This document shows, piece by piece, positions 1-7,671 of a stretch of DNA of 31,625 nucleotides. The DNA comes from an uncultured Lachnobacterium sp. GTDB lineage: Bacteria; Bacillota; Clostridia; Lachnospirales; Lachnospiraceae. The position numbers and the translations under genes are program-made. The notes under the pieces were generated by a model. The model was not told the DNA's origin. It made no database searches and saw only the letters and a program-made list of their open reading frames with translations. How positions within the stretch are numbered: position 1 is the first letter of the stretch; the number at the start of each line of letters is the position of its first letter. The DNA is taken from the NCBI GenBank assembly GCA_945971355.1, contig CAMFPD010000004.1:1-31625 (forward strand), written 5' to 3'.

Positions 1-2
1 AC

Positions 3-257
3 AAGGTAGGTGAACGAAACGTGTGTACATTATGGGATGAGGTAAGAGAAGAAGGGAGAGAACAAGGTGCTATATTATCATTTATAGAACAATGTTGTAA
101 GAAATATAAAAAAGGATTATCTCCAGAAATAGCTGCGGAGCACTTGGAACGTAGCGTAGAAGATATCAAGAAGATATACGAAGCCATAGAAGCAACTAGC
201 GGTGAAAACGATGAGGAAAAGGTGTATTTTTATTTGGTGGAAAAATCAGAAAAATAA
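3..257 (+). CDS. C-terminal part of an Rpn/PD-(D/E)XK transposase-family-like protein (5' end outside window)
   Basis: The reading frame is open to the left edge, so this is the 3' end of a longer gene. A GTG at 21 could start a 78-aa protein, but no ribosome site precedes it. The visible part begins with a charged segment rich in Glu, Arg and Gly (EVREEGREQG). A helical tail follows in which a 'LSPEIAAEHLERSVEDIKKIYE' type pattern resembles the helix-turn-helix-like tail of Rpn / PD-(D/E)XK transposase-family proteins, common in multicopy in Lachnospiraceae. The catalytic domain would lie upstream, outside the window. The family call rests only on the tail and is tentative. A strong terminator follows 54 bases after the stop, so this is the end of its transcript. 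Confidence 0.5.
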   Translation, partial: KVGERNVCTLWDEVREEGREQGAILSFIEQCCKKYKKGLSPEIAAEHLERSVEDIKKIYEAIEATSGENDEEKVYFYLVEKSEK

Positions 258-310
258 GATAATAAAACGCGATTAAGGTTTAAGAGTATTTGTCATTTAT
301 GCAACTGATA

Positions 311-354
311 AAAGAATTCAATGTTTATGGTTATATACATTGAATTCTTTTTTT
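311..354 (+). terminator. Rho-independent terminator after the Rpn-like gene
   Basis: A perfect 14-bp inverted repeat (AAAGAATTCAATGT at 311-324, ACATTGAATTCTTT at 337-350) encloses a 12-base loop and runs straight into a T tract at 348-354. It separates the Rpn-like gene from the aminopeptidase unit. The A-rich left arm would let it work on the opposite strand as well. Confidence 0.85.
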
Positions 355-385
355 GTGTATTAATTTGATGGATATAAAAATAAAT

Positions 386-404
386 ATTGACATAATATGT
401 CGAT
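386..404. promoter_or_regulatory. Near-perfect palindrome over the -35 box; candidate operator of the ArsR-type regulator
   Basis: ATTGACATA-A-TATGTCGAT is a 9+1+9 inverted repeat with a single mismatch; its 13-base core GACATA-A-TATGTC is perfect. It covers the -35 hexamer of the only good promoter ahead of a unit that ends in an ArsR-type repressor gene. ArsR-family proteins bind dyads of this general size as dimers. That this is the autoregulatory site is inference from position and symmetry. Confidence 0.55.
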
Positions 405-415
405 GGTGATAAATT
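387..415 (+). promoter_or_regulatory. Sigma-A-type promoter for the aminopeptidase/unknown/ArsR unit
   Basis: A perfect -35 TTGACA at 387-392 and a moderate -10 TAAATT at 410-415 are separated by 17 bases. The start of transcription would fall near 422, about 60 bases ahead of the aminopeptidase start. The -35 box lies inside the palindrome annotated at 386-404, so a bound repressor would block it. Confidence 0.65.
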
Positions 416-483
416 AATATCAACCGGTTAGATAAATATAAAAATAGATTTATAAATATTGTTAGATAAGGATGAAGAAAATT

Positions 484-1467
484 ATGGAAAAAAGAATATA
501 TGATAAAATGGTTGATGCAATGAATATAAAAGATACAGATACACTTCTTGTAAACTTTTGGGGATGCGAGGAGGAATTATCTGATCTTAGAGATTTTGAA
601 GAAGTATTAAACGAGAAAGAAATCTCTTACCACACTATCAGATATACAGATGAGTATATTATGAACTTGATTAAGGAGAATTCAGAAGGACTTAGTGCAA
701 AGTGGTTTGAGAATGTAGCAGATACTACGGTTATTATTGATTTTATGGAAAGACCAGCTGGAATGCCACCAAGAAAATTGGAGAGAGATAAATATCCGGT
801 TTTTGGAAGGATTCTTCAGGAATTGTTTGGTTTTATGAGTGAGAGAGAAAAGATGATTCAGATTACAATGCCTTCCAAGATGAATGCCGAGATGGCAGGA
901 ATACCTTATGTGGATTATGCGAGAAGGGTTGAAAAAGCATTAGATATTGACTACATCAAGCTCAAGGAAGAGTGTGAAAAAGAAATTGCAAGATTATCAG
1001 GCGATATGAGAGTTGTAAAAACTGGTGAAAATTGCGAACTTGAGTTGGATACAACTGGAAGAACATGGTATACTGATGCAGGCGAGGGAGCTTTTCCCTG
1101 TGGAGAAATTTATATTGCACCAGTTGAAGAAAAGACGAACGGTAAAATCTATTTCGAGAAACTGGCAGTGGAGCAGGTTGGTGTGTTTGAGGATGTGACA
1201 TTAACTATAAAGAATGGTCATTTTCAAACATCTGATTGTGAGAAATTTAATTTGTTTATGTCAGAAATTGATGAAACAGGTGCAGATATTGTGGCAGAGC
1301 TTGGAATTGGGATGAATCCAAATGTGACTGGAAATGAAGGGGATTCAACAATAGATGAAAATGCATATGGAACATTTCATATAGCTTTCGGAATGAACCA
1401 CATGTTTGGTGGCAAAAACCAGTGCCGCTTCCATATGGATTTTGTTACAAAGGGTGAGATCGTATAA
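484..1467 (+). CDS. M29-like aminopeptidase (thermophilic-type metallo-aminopeptidase)
   Basis: The product probably removes N-terminal residues from peptides in the cytoplasm, using two metal ions. In the 327-aa product the C-terminal half carries the pattern of peptidase family M29: GEIYIAPVE (Glu ~208), AELGIGMNPN (Glu ~272), GTFHIAFG (His ~299), FGG and FHMDFV (His ~317, Asp ~319). These match the metal-binding Glu, Glu, His, His and Asp of the family. It is shorter than typical M29 enzymes (about 370-410 aa); the N-terminal domain is the reduced part. An ATG at 472 would add four residues, but AAGG at 468-471 abuts it, so 484 is preferred though its spacing is long. It heads a unit with the 120-aa unknown and the ArsR-type gene. 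There is no signal peptide. Confidence 0.8.
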   Translation: MEKRIYDKMVDAMNIKDTDTLLVNFWGCEEELSDLRDFEEVLNEKEISYHTIRYTDEYIMNLIKENSEGLSAKWFENVADTTVIIDFMERPAGMPPRKLERDKYPVFGRILQELFGFMSEREKMIQITMPSKMNAEMAGIPYVDYARRVEKALDIDYIKLKEECEKEIARLSGDMRVVKTGENCELELDTTGRTWYTDAGEGAFPCGEIYIAPVEEKTNGKIYFEKLAVEQVGVFEDVTLTIKNGHFQTSDCEKFNLFMSEIDETGADIVAELGIGMNPNVTGNEGDSTIDENAYGTFHIAFGMNHMFGGKNQCRFHMDFVTKGEIV

Positions 1468-1489
1468 GGCAGATGCAAAGGAGGTAACT

Positions 1490-1852
1490 ATGGATAAGAA
1501 AAAACAGGAATGGGAGTTATTTCTTGAAAAATCAAAGGCAGAAACAAGAGAAAAAATAGATGAGCTTGTCAAGGATGACAGGGCAGATGAAGCGAGATTC
1601 TTAAGGGCAAGCTATAACATATATGATATTTTTAAGTCTTTATTTGATGCGTCATATTTAAAGGCAAATGGCGATGCAGAAGTGCTCAAGGAATCATTTA
1701 TGAGACTTGCTGAAAATGTCCCAGCAAGCTGGAAAAAGTCTCTCGAAGCAGCAAGGGGAAATGATGATGTGGAGAAAATCCTGATGGAGGAAGCAAAGCT
1801 TAACACAGCATCAATTATTGTAGATAAATTCGAAGAGTTATTTGTAAAGTAG
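1490..1852 (+). CDS. Conserved-looking hypothetical protein, 120 aa, helical
   Basis: I do not recognise this family. The product is small, charged and predicted largely helical (MDKKKQEWELFLEKSK..., many Lys and Glu), with no signal peptide, no membrane segment, and no Cys or His cluster. The start at 1490 follows a strong AAAGGAGG at 1477-1484; the longer open frame from 1406 overlaps the upstream gene and lacks a ribosome site. It starts 22 bases after the aminopeptidase stop and ends 12 bases before the ArsR-type start, so the three genes are almost certainly one transcript. The length, Trp/Lys/Glu-rich start and position suggest a cytoplasmic partner or regulator of the unit, but that is a guess. 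Confidence 0.75.
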   Translation: MDKKKQEWELFLEKSKAETREKIDELVKDDRADEARFLRASYNIYDIFKSLFDASYLKANGDAEVLKESFMRLAENVPASWKKSLEAARGNDDVEKILMEEAKLNTASIIVDKFEELFVK

Positions 1853-1864
1853 GGGGATAATCAA

Positions 1865-2416
1865 ATGACAGAACAGGAAGCAATTTCATTATTTAAATGT
1901 CTGGCGGATAAATCCAGAATGCAGATACTTAAGTCTTTAATGGAAGAGGATATGTATGTAGAACGTTTGGCAGAACGACTAAATTTAACACCTGCTACCA
2001 TATCATTTCATTTAAAAAAGCTTGAGGATGCGAAAGCAGTCTCTTCGTATAAGGATCAGTATTACACCATGTATTCTATCAATAAGCAGATTTTTGAAGC
2101 TAGGATGATAGATATTCTCAAAGAAAAAACATCAGAAAGCACCTTGCAGAAGGAGAGGGAGGAAGCCTACAGAAAGAAGGTTCTTGATGCATTTTTTGAA
2201 TATGGAAAGCTCAAATCTATTCCAAGCCAGAGAAAGAAGGAGAGAATTGTTCTTGAAGAGATGGTGAAATCCTTTGAATTTGATAGGGAATACACTGAGA
2301 GAGAAGTAAATATCATTATTGCAGATTTTAATGATGATTTCTGCACTATAAGAAGGGATATGATTTCAGAGGGGTTACTTGAACGGGAGGGTTCGATATA
2401 TAAGAGAACAAAATAA
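1865..2416 (+). CDS. ArsR-type HTH transcriptional regulator with C-terminal DUF2087-like domain
   Basis: The product is a likely DNA-binding repressor of 183 aa. Residues 1-75 form a winged helix of the ArsR type (EAISLFKCLADKSRMQILKSLM, then the recognition region LNLTPATISFHLKKLEDA). Residues ~105-180 match the DUF2087 pattern: a basic FFEYGKLKSIPSQRKKERIVLEE run, then REYTEREVNIIIADFNDD and RRDMISEGLLER. There is no CxC metal-binding motif in the recognition helix, so it is probably not a metal sensor; its ligand cannot be read from sequence. The ribosome site AGGGGG at 1851-1856 overlaps the stop of the preceding gene. It is the last gene of the unit, and the palindrome at 386-404 is its natural candidate operator. 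Confidence 0.85.
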   Translation: MTEQEAISLFKCLADKSRMQILKSLMEEDMYVERLAERLNLTPATISFHLKKLEDAKAVSSYKDQYYTMYSINKQIFEARMIDILKEKTSESTLQKEREEAYRKKVLDAFFEYGKLKSIPSQRKKERIVLEEMVKSFEFDREYTEREVNIIIADFNDDFCTIRRDMISEGLLEREGSIYKRTK

Positions 2417-3837
2417 ATTTTTATACTGTTATGTGCTGCCTGCACACCTATTTTTAGTACTTTTCTCATATAATAGGAATATGTTGGAAACCGGCTTGAT
2501 AAGGAGGTTACATATGGGGAAAGTAAAAAGGAGAATTACGAGCCTTGTGCTCGTAGGGGCAATGTTTTTGTGCATGATTTCACAAAATACGGTATTTGCA
2601 GGCGATAGTGAGATGGCTGCTTATGTTACAGCGTCATCAGAGTATGGTACGGCTAGTGCTGATTTCTGGGAAGCAATAGAAGCATACTGTGGCGAATGGA
2701 GTGGAGAAGTGCTTGTTACTATGGGCGCATATGACCGGTATATGCAGGCCTTAGAGAACGGAGATGATAATGCTGGCAGCCTATTTATAGAGGCTCAGAA
2801 TGCGCGGGAAAATTGTGAGAGTAAATATGCAGTTCTACAGGAAAAGTATACTGTATTTCAGACTGCGTATGGGGCACTTACGGCGGAGGAACAGGGCAAT
2901 GTGTCTGATAGATACAATGATCTGAATTTAGATTATTCGTATGCAGTTGATTGTATGAACAATCTTCCAGTACTTGATGAACCTTTAAATTCTGAATATC
3001 AGTGTGTATATATTGATGGAAACGAATCTGCGCCGGAATATTGGAAAGTAAATGACGCAGGAAATATCGTTGAGGCAACAGCAGAAGATTACACCATGAG
3101 AATTGAGAAAACAGCGGATGGTGCGAAAATGACACTTCGCAATTTTCAATTTACTGGAGTTCCAGAGGGCAGTGGGGGCGATGCTGTGTGGTCTGAGGTG
3201 CCACTGACTTTGGTATTAGAGGGAACAAACAGTATTACAGGTACAAAAGGTAGTGCTCTTGGAGTAATAGGAAACCTGACAATCAAGTTGTGCAAAGATT
3301 GATAAACCTGTTAGTGCTTACGAAAGTAGCGCAGACTACCCAGTGCCGACAGATCATCCATATGTGGCAAAGGCATATTACTACACAGAAGATATGCTTT
3401 ATCCTAATGATATGTATGATTATGGGGATGATACATCACAGTGGACGATAGTAGGAAAATATGACGAGAACGGAAAACCTATAGGCAGCAATGTGTGGTA
3501 TCAGTACTGGTATGTAGACTCAAGAGGTGGAATGCTTACAGAGGATATTGTGAATCCGGTACAGTATCTGGTATATGAGGATAACCCGGAAAGTCTTATT
3601 AAGGACAAGGATATAGTGTCTGTAACAGACGGAAAGAGTCATACATTTAATGCTGATTTGTATGCACTCTGGTTTACAAAAGGAAATGTCACTGTAAACG
3701 GAAATGTAATTATGGATCTGGCCTGTGTAAATGTGGCAGAGCGGAAAGATTCAGGTAATCCAACTTACTTGGATTATGTCTGGACCGACGATGGCAAGCG
3801 TGTCTGGACAACCGAGAGTACGGCAGACAGCAATGTA

Positions 3838-3913
3838 ACAGTCAATGGAAATGTTGGTCTTGTCAGCCTTAACAATAGTTATATAGGAAATTTGACAGTC
3901 AATGGAAATGTTG
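3838..3913 (+). repeat. Internal direct repeat encoding TVNGNV units of the surface protein
   Basis: The 19-base sequence ACAGTCAATGGAAATGTTG occurs exactly at 3838-3856 and 3895-3913, 57 bases (19 codons) apart. A more diverged relative lies near 3690-3712. In protein these are the NVTVNGNV turns of a repetitive beta fold. The in-frame period keeps the reading frame if copies are gained or lost. Confidence 0.7.
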
Positions 3914-4589
3914 ATTTGTTCGGATACTATGATGATTTGGATCCGAGTGTACAAAATACATTAAGCTTTGTACCAGAAAGCTTTTATGGTTCAAAATCTG
4001 ATGCAGGAGCCGTTATAAAAAATGGTGAATTTGTGGGACTTGGTACATCATTAGATGGATATGTAGGATACAGTGTGTATGATACTGAAGACTTTTATTC
4101 TATGACAGAGCGTGTCATAAGTGGAGAGACAGTTCATGGTACATCAGCTGCGATAGGAGATGATTCACTTCTTATTGATGTATCAAAGAGTGTTGTGGGT
4201 GCAACAACATATCCATGTGCTAAGGCTGTAGATAGCAGCAGGGAGAAATTAGTTAAGGATGTCCTCACCAAGACGGATTCTAAGCTTGTAGTTATGGATA
4301 TCAGCCTGATACAGGATAATGCTAGAAAGGTGGAGCCTGAAACAACTGTAAATCTCTATATTGACAATTTATCAGGTTTCTCAAAGCCGGCAGTATATCA
4401 CGTGAAGGATGATGGAACAATCGAAAAATTATTTGTATATGATGGAAGCGGTGCTTTTGGAGGAAGTATTACCTGTAACACGAATTCCTTCAGTACATAC
4501 TTTGTAGCAGAGGATCAGGAACTTCGCAGTAATAAGCTTGGGGATAAGGGAACAGATAGTAATCCACCAACGGAAACAAAACCAAGTGA

Positions 4590-4692
4590 TAAAACAACAA
4601 ATACAAATACAACAAATACAAGTACAGGTACGACAAATACAGGTACAACAAATGCAACAAATACAAATCAGGCAAATGCAAATAAGACAACC
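4590..4692 (+). repeat. Thr/Asn-rich low-complexity stalk repeat
   Basis: The stretch is built from degenerate ACAAATACA / ACAGGTACA units encoding Thr-Asn-Thr-rich sequence just before the SPKTG sorting motif. Such stalks hold surface proteins away from the wall. The short-unit repeat makes the region prone to length changes. It also creates the spurious overlapping open frames on both strands here. Confidence 0.7.
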
Positions 4693-4814
4693 GCTCAGAC
4701 TTCACCAAAAACTGGGGATGCAACTGCTGCAGGTATGATATATGTTTTATTCTTCGTTGGTATGACAATGCTTACAGTGGGTATGTACAGAAAAAAACAG
4801 AGTAATTAATAGAC

Positions 4815-4851
4815 TAAAAAGGAGGGATTGATTGATGCAATCCCTCTTTTG
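4815..4851 (+). terminator. Terminator after the surface-protein gene
   Basis: A 13-pair stem (left arm 4818-4830 AAAGGAGGGATTG, right arm 4838-4850 CAATCCCTCTTTT, one G-T pair) has a 7-base loop and ends in TTTT. It lies 9 bases after the stop at 4809. Its right half is also the spacer of the promoter called at 4832-4860. Confidence 0.8.
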
Positions 4852-4860
4852 CGTTATGAT
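4832..4860 (+). promoter_or_regulatory. Sigma-A-type promoter for the HTH gene, nested in the preceding terminator
   Basis: TTGATG at 4832-4837 and TATGAT at 4855-4860 are separated by 17 bases. The -35 box is the terminator loop and the terminator's right arm is the spacer. Transcription would begin near 4867, leaving a leader of about 20 bases before the HTH gene. Confidence 0.55.
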
Positions 4861-4885
4861 ATATGTTAAAAGGGGAGGGGGTGTG

Positions 4886-5311
4886 ATGGTTACTACAAGT
4901 TCTTTGGTTGAACAGCTTATTAAAAGCAAAAATTTTCAAGAAGTAATAGACAGAAATGCAAAAGTATTTGAAGAACAACCTATATCAGAGTATTTGAGTA
5001 AGCTTTGTAAAGAGCGAGGTCTTGTAGCTGAACATGTGATTATAAAGTCTCAGATTGACAGAACTTACGGGCATCAGATATTTAATGGAACGAGAGTTCC
5101 GTCACGGGATAAGCTGATACAGATTGCACTTGGCATGGAATTATCATTAGATGAGACTCAATTGATGCTTATAACTGCAAACAAAGGGATTTTGTATGTG
5201 AAATGCAAAAGAGATGCTGCTATCATTTTTGGGATAACTCATAAATTTAGTGTGATGGAGCTTCAGGAATTATTGGAATCAGCTGGATTGCCTTTGTTAG
5301 GTGGATTGTAA
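4886..5311 (+). CDS. Small helix-turn-helix (XRE-like) protein
   Basis: This 141-aa cytoplasmic protein probably binds DNA. Residues ~30-90 have the layout of an XRE/Cro fold (ISEYLSKLCKERGL, then a recognition-type IIKSQIDRTYGHQIFNGTRVPSRDKLIQIALGMELSLDETQLMLITA). The second half holds a conserved KRDAAIIFGITHKFS segment and a Leu-rich end (LQELLESAGLPLL). The start at 4886 follows an A/G-rich AGGGGAGGGGG at 4871-4881; a GTG one codon upstream is also possible, and the longer open frame from 4832 runs through the terminator and is not used. It has its own promoter and stands alone. Its target cannot be told from sequence. Similar small XRE-like proteins are frequent in Lachnospiraceae genomes, but I do not recognise a named gene. 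Confidence 0.75.
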   Translation: MVTTSSLVEQLIKSKNFQEVIDRNAKVFEEQPISEYLSKLCKERGLVAEHVIIKSQIDRTYGHQIFNGTRVPSRDKLIQIALGMELSLDETQLMLITANKGILYVKCKRDAAIIFGITHKFSVMELQELLESAGLPLLGGL

Positions 5312-5335
5312 AAGGTTATAAATGAAAAACCTTGT

Positions 5336-5364
5336 TTGCGTTTTGCGGTAGTCTATGCTATACT
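5336..5364 (+). promoter_or_regulatory. Probable promoter for the DegV/purA pair
   Basis: A good -10 TATACT at 5359-5364 sits 17 bases after a weak -35 TTGCGT at 5336-5341. It is the only plausible sigma-A promoter in the 98 bases between the HTH gene and the DegV gene. The -35 is poor, so activity is less certain. Confidence 0.45.
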
Positions 5365-5409
5365 AATCGCTGTTGATAAGAAAAGGAATCTATTGGAGGA
5401 CTTTAATAA

Positions 5410-6276
5410 ATGAGTAAGGTTGTAATAGTTACAGATTCAAATAGTGGAATTACACAGGCTGAGGCAAAAGAGCTTGGTGTGGTTGTACTTCCTATGCCAT
5501 TTTATATTAATGAAGAAATGTTTTATGAGGATATAGATCTCACTCAGGAGCAGTTTTATGAGAGACTTGCAGAGGGGGGCGATATCAAGACATCTATGCC
5601 ACTTGTTGGAGATGTGACAGATAAGTGGGACGAACTCCTAAAAGAGTATGATGAGATTGTGCATATTCCAATGTCATCAGGTCTTTCAAGTTCATGTGAG
5701 ACAGCATATATGCTTTCACAGGACTATGATGGAAAAGTTCAGGTAGTAAATAATCAGAGAATCTCAGTAACTATGAGACAGTCTGTAATGGATGCCAAGG
5801 CTATGGCTGATGCAGGAAAGTCGGCGGAGGAAATCAAAGAAATCCTTGAGGAGGAGAAGTTTAATTCTTCCATATATATCATGGTTGATACTCTTGAGTA
5901 TTTGAAAAAAGGAGGAAGAATTACACCTGCTGCTGCGGCTCTCGGAACACTTCTCAAGCTCAAACCTGTTCTTCAGATTCAAGGGGAAAAGCTTGATGCT
6001 TTCGCAAAAGCACGTACAGTCAAACAGGCTAAGAGTATAATGATTGAAGCTATGAAGGCTGATTTTGAAAAACGATTTGATAGCCCAGATGGTGCAAAGA
6101 TGAACCTTGAAATGGCATATACATTTGATAAGGAAGCTGCTGAGGCATTTAGGGCAGAGGTTCAGGAGGCGTTCCCAAATAATGAGATAATTATGAATCC
6201 GCTTTCATTGTCGGTTTCATGTCATATAGGACCAGGAGCATTAGCGATTGCTTGCTCTAAGAAAATCAACTATTAA
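5410..6276 (+). CDS. DegV family protein (fatty-acid-binding)
   Basis: Members of this family bind long-chain fatty acids in the cytoplasm; several (FakB) present the fatty acid to the kinase FakA for phospholipid synthesis. The 288-aa length is typical. The N-terminal VIVTDSNSGIT contains the family's T-D-S signature. HIPMSSGLSSSCETAYM is the lipid-carboxylate binding Ser region, EYLKKGGRI is the conserved LxxGGRI motif near residue 165, and the LKLKPVLQI segment follows. The C-terminal SVSCHIGPGALAIAC is the conserved HxGPG end. GGAGGA at 5395-5400 sets the start. It lies 18 bases ahead of purA and probably shares its transcript, although no functional link to purine synthesis is evident. 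No FakA gene is in view. Confidence 0.9.
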   Translation: MSKVVIVTDSNSGITQAEAKELGVVVLPMPFYINEEMFYEDIDLTQEQFYERLAEGGDIKTSMPLVGDVTDKWDELLKEYDEIVHIPMSSGLSSSCETAYMLSQDYDGKVQVVNNQRISVTMRQSVMDAKAMADAGKSAEEIKEILEEEKFNSSIYIMVDTLEYLKKGGRITPAAAALGTLLKLKPVLQIQGEKLDAFAKARTVKQAKSIMIEAMKADFEKRFDSPDGAKMNLEMAYTFDKEAAEAFRAEVQEAFPNNEIIMNPLSLSVSCHIGPGALAIACSKKINY

Positions 6277-6294
6277 TTAAGGGAGGCATTTAAA

Positions 6295-7581
6295 ATGTCA
6301 AAAGTAGATGTAGTAATTGGCTGCTTTTATGGTGATGAAGGAAAAGGAAAGGTTATAGACTATCTTGCAGGTGATGCTGATGTGGCAGTTCGTGCAACAG
6401 GCGGAGATAACGCTGGACACACGATTAAGGCGAACGGTGTAAAGTATGCGATGCATCTTATTCCATCAGGACTTCTTTCGGGACATACAGTAGGTGTAAT
6501 TGGAAATGGAGTGGTTCTTAATCCTGAGGTATTGCTTGATGAAATTAGTAATTTGAAGAGTCATGGATATGATGTTGAGAAGTACTTAAAAATAAGTGAT
6601 AAGGCTCATGTTATTTTCCCATATCATCGTAAACTTGACATTGCTCTCGAGAAGGCTAGAAAGGCTAACAAGATTGGAACAACTGGTAAAGGAATTGGAC
6701 CATCTTATTGTGATAAATTCGAAAGATCTGGTATTAGAGTAGAAGATTTGTATGCTCCAAACTTTAAAGAGCGCTTACAGGAGATGACAGAGATTAAGTT
6801 GTCGCTTCTTAAATTATTTGATCCGGAAACTGATTATACAACAGAGCTTGATTTTGAAAAGACATATGCTACATATATGGATTACGCAAATCAGTTAAAA
6901 CCATATGTATGTGATACAATCACATTACTTCACAAGGCTTTGGAGGAAGATAAGAAGGTTGTTGTAGAGGGAGCTCAGGCTACATTACTTGACATTGATT
7001 TTGGTTCATATCCATTTGTTACTTCTTCAAATCCAACAATTGGAGGAATCCTTACAGGAACAGGTCTCAGTGCAACAGATATTGGAAATGTATATGGTGT
7101 AATCAAGGCGTACTCAAGCCGAGTTGGTGAGGGACCATATGTTACAGAGCTTTTGGATGAGACAGGAGATAAGATTCGTGAGCTTGGTCATGAGTATGGA
7201 ACAACAACAGGAAGACCAAGAAGATGTGGATGGCTTGATCTTGTTACATTAAAATATGCAAAGCGAGTAAATGGACTTACAGCACTATCTGTAAATCATC
7301 TTGATACAATTGGAAACTTTGATAAGATTCAGGTTTGCGTAGGATATGATGTAAACGGAACAGTTACAGAGGATTTCACAACAAATCTTGATATGCTTAA
7401 CAATGCAAAACCAGTTTACAAGGAACTTGAAGGTGGATGGAGCAATATCGCTGGATGTAAGACCTTCGAAGAATTACCGGAAAAGGCACAGAACTATATC
7501 AAGTTCATAGAGGAATATATTGGGGTACCAGTTAAGTTTATTGGAACAGGTGCTGACAGAGAAGCAATGATTGTAAGATAA
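6295..7581 (+). CDS. purA: Adenylosuccinate synthase
   Basis: The enzyme joins IMP and aspartate, at the cost of GTP, to give adenylosuccinate, the first step from IMP to AMP. The 428-aa length is normal. Visible hallmarks are the GDEGKGK loop (residues 13-19, catalytic Asp14), GGDNAGHT with His42, the TTGKGIGPSYCDK segment, RVGEGPYVTEL, the TGRPRRCGWLD stretch near residue 305, and the C-terminal FIGTGADREAMI. AAGGGAGG lies just ahead of the start. It is co-oriented with the DegV gene and ends in its own strong terminator. No purine riboswitch or PurR-type box is visible in the short space upstream. Confidence 0.97.
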   Translation: MSKVDVVIGCFYGDEGKGKVIDYLAGDADVAVRATGGDNAGHTIKANGVKYAMHLIPSGLLSGHTVGVIGNGVVLNPEVLLDEISNLKSHGYDVEKYLKISDKAHVIFPYHRKLDIALEKARKANKIGTTGKGIGPSYCDKFERSGIRVEDLYAPNFKERLQEMTEIKLSLLKLFDPETDYTTELDFEKTYATYMDYANQLKPYVCDTITLLHKALEEDKKVVVEGAQATLLDIDFGSYPFVTSSNPTIGGILTGTGLSATDIGNVYGVIKAYSSRVGEGPYVTELLDETGDKIRELGHEYGTTTGRPRRCGWLDLVTLKYAKRVNGLTALSVNHLDTIGNFDKIQVCVGYDVNGTVTEDFTTNLDMLNNAKPVYKELEGGWSNIAGCKTFEELPEKAQNYIKFIEEYIGVPVKFIGTGADREAMIVR

Positions 7582-7598
7582 TATGGACTTATTTTTTT

Positions 7599-7633
7599 AA
7601 AAGAGTGTTCACAAATTGAACACTCTTTTATTT
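7599..7633 (+). terminator. Terminator after purA
   Basis: A perfect 12-bp stem (AAAAGAGTGTTC at 7599-7610, GAACACTCTTTT at 7618-7629) has a 7-base loop. Both sides carry T runs (7592-7598 before, 7626-7629 and TTTT at 7631 after), so it can act in both directions. Confidence 0.85.
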
Positions 7634-7671
7634 TATGGTTTTATAAGCAAAAAAATAAGGAGGTTTGCATT

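Larger units (their letters stand above)
2514..4809 (+). pseudogene. Secreted, sortase-anchored surface protein gene broken by a +1 frameshift near 3300
   Basis: Two open frames (2514-3302 and about 3301-4809) together look like one ~764-aa surface protein. The first has a strong AAGGAGG at 2501-2507, a signal peptide (KVKRR, hydrophobic core, cleavage after VFA at residue 29), a helical segment, and the start of a beta-rich domain (LTLVLEGTNSITGTKG). It stops at a TGA at 3300-3302. Skipping one base there gives ...LCKDDKPVSAYESS and continues without a start codon or ribosome site. The second part has three NVTVNGNV-like beta repeats, a Thr/Asn-rich stalk (about 4590-4690) and a C-terminal SPKTGD sorting motif with a hydrophobic segment and basic tail (MYRKKQSN). 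The ligand is unknown; a carbohydrate or matrix role is only a guess. A sequencing error, recent mutation or phase variation could each explain the break. A terminator follows. Confidence 0.75.

Noticed and set aside
3294..3302. Programmed +1 frameshift at AAA-GAT-TGA
   Set aside because: There is no RF2-type CTT-TGA site, upstream SD-like stimulator or obvious downstream structure; a simple one-base change explains it better.
4590..4692. Possible CRISPR-like or other direct-repeat array
   Set aside because: Units are short, degenerate and in frame with a low-complexity protein stalk; there are no spacers.
4490..4768. Overlapping open frames on both strands in the Thr/Asn stalk region
   Set aside because: They arise from the short-unit repeat of the surface-protein stalk; none has a ribosome site.
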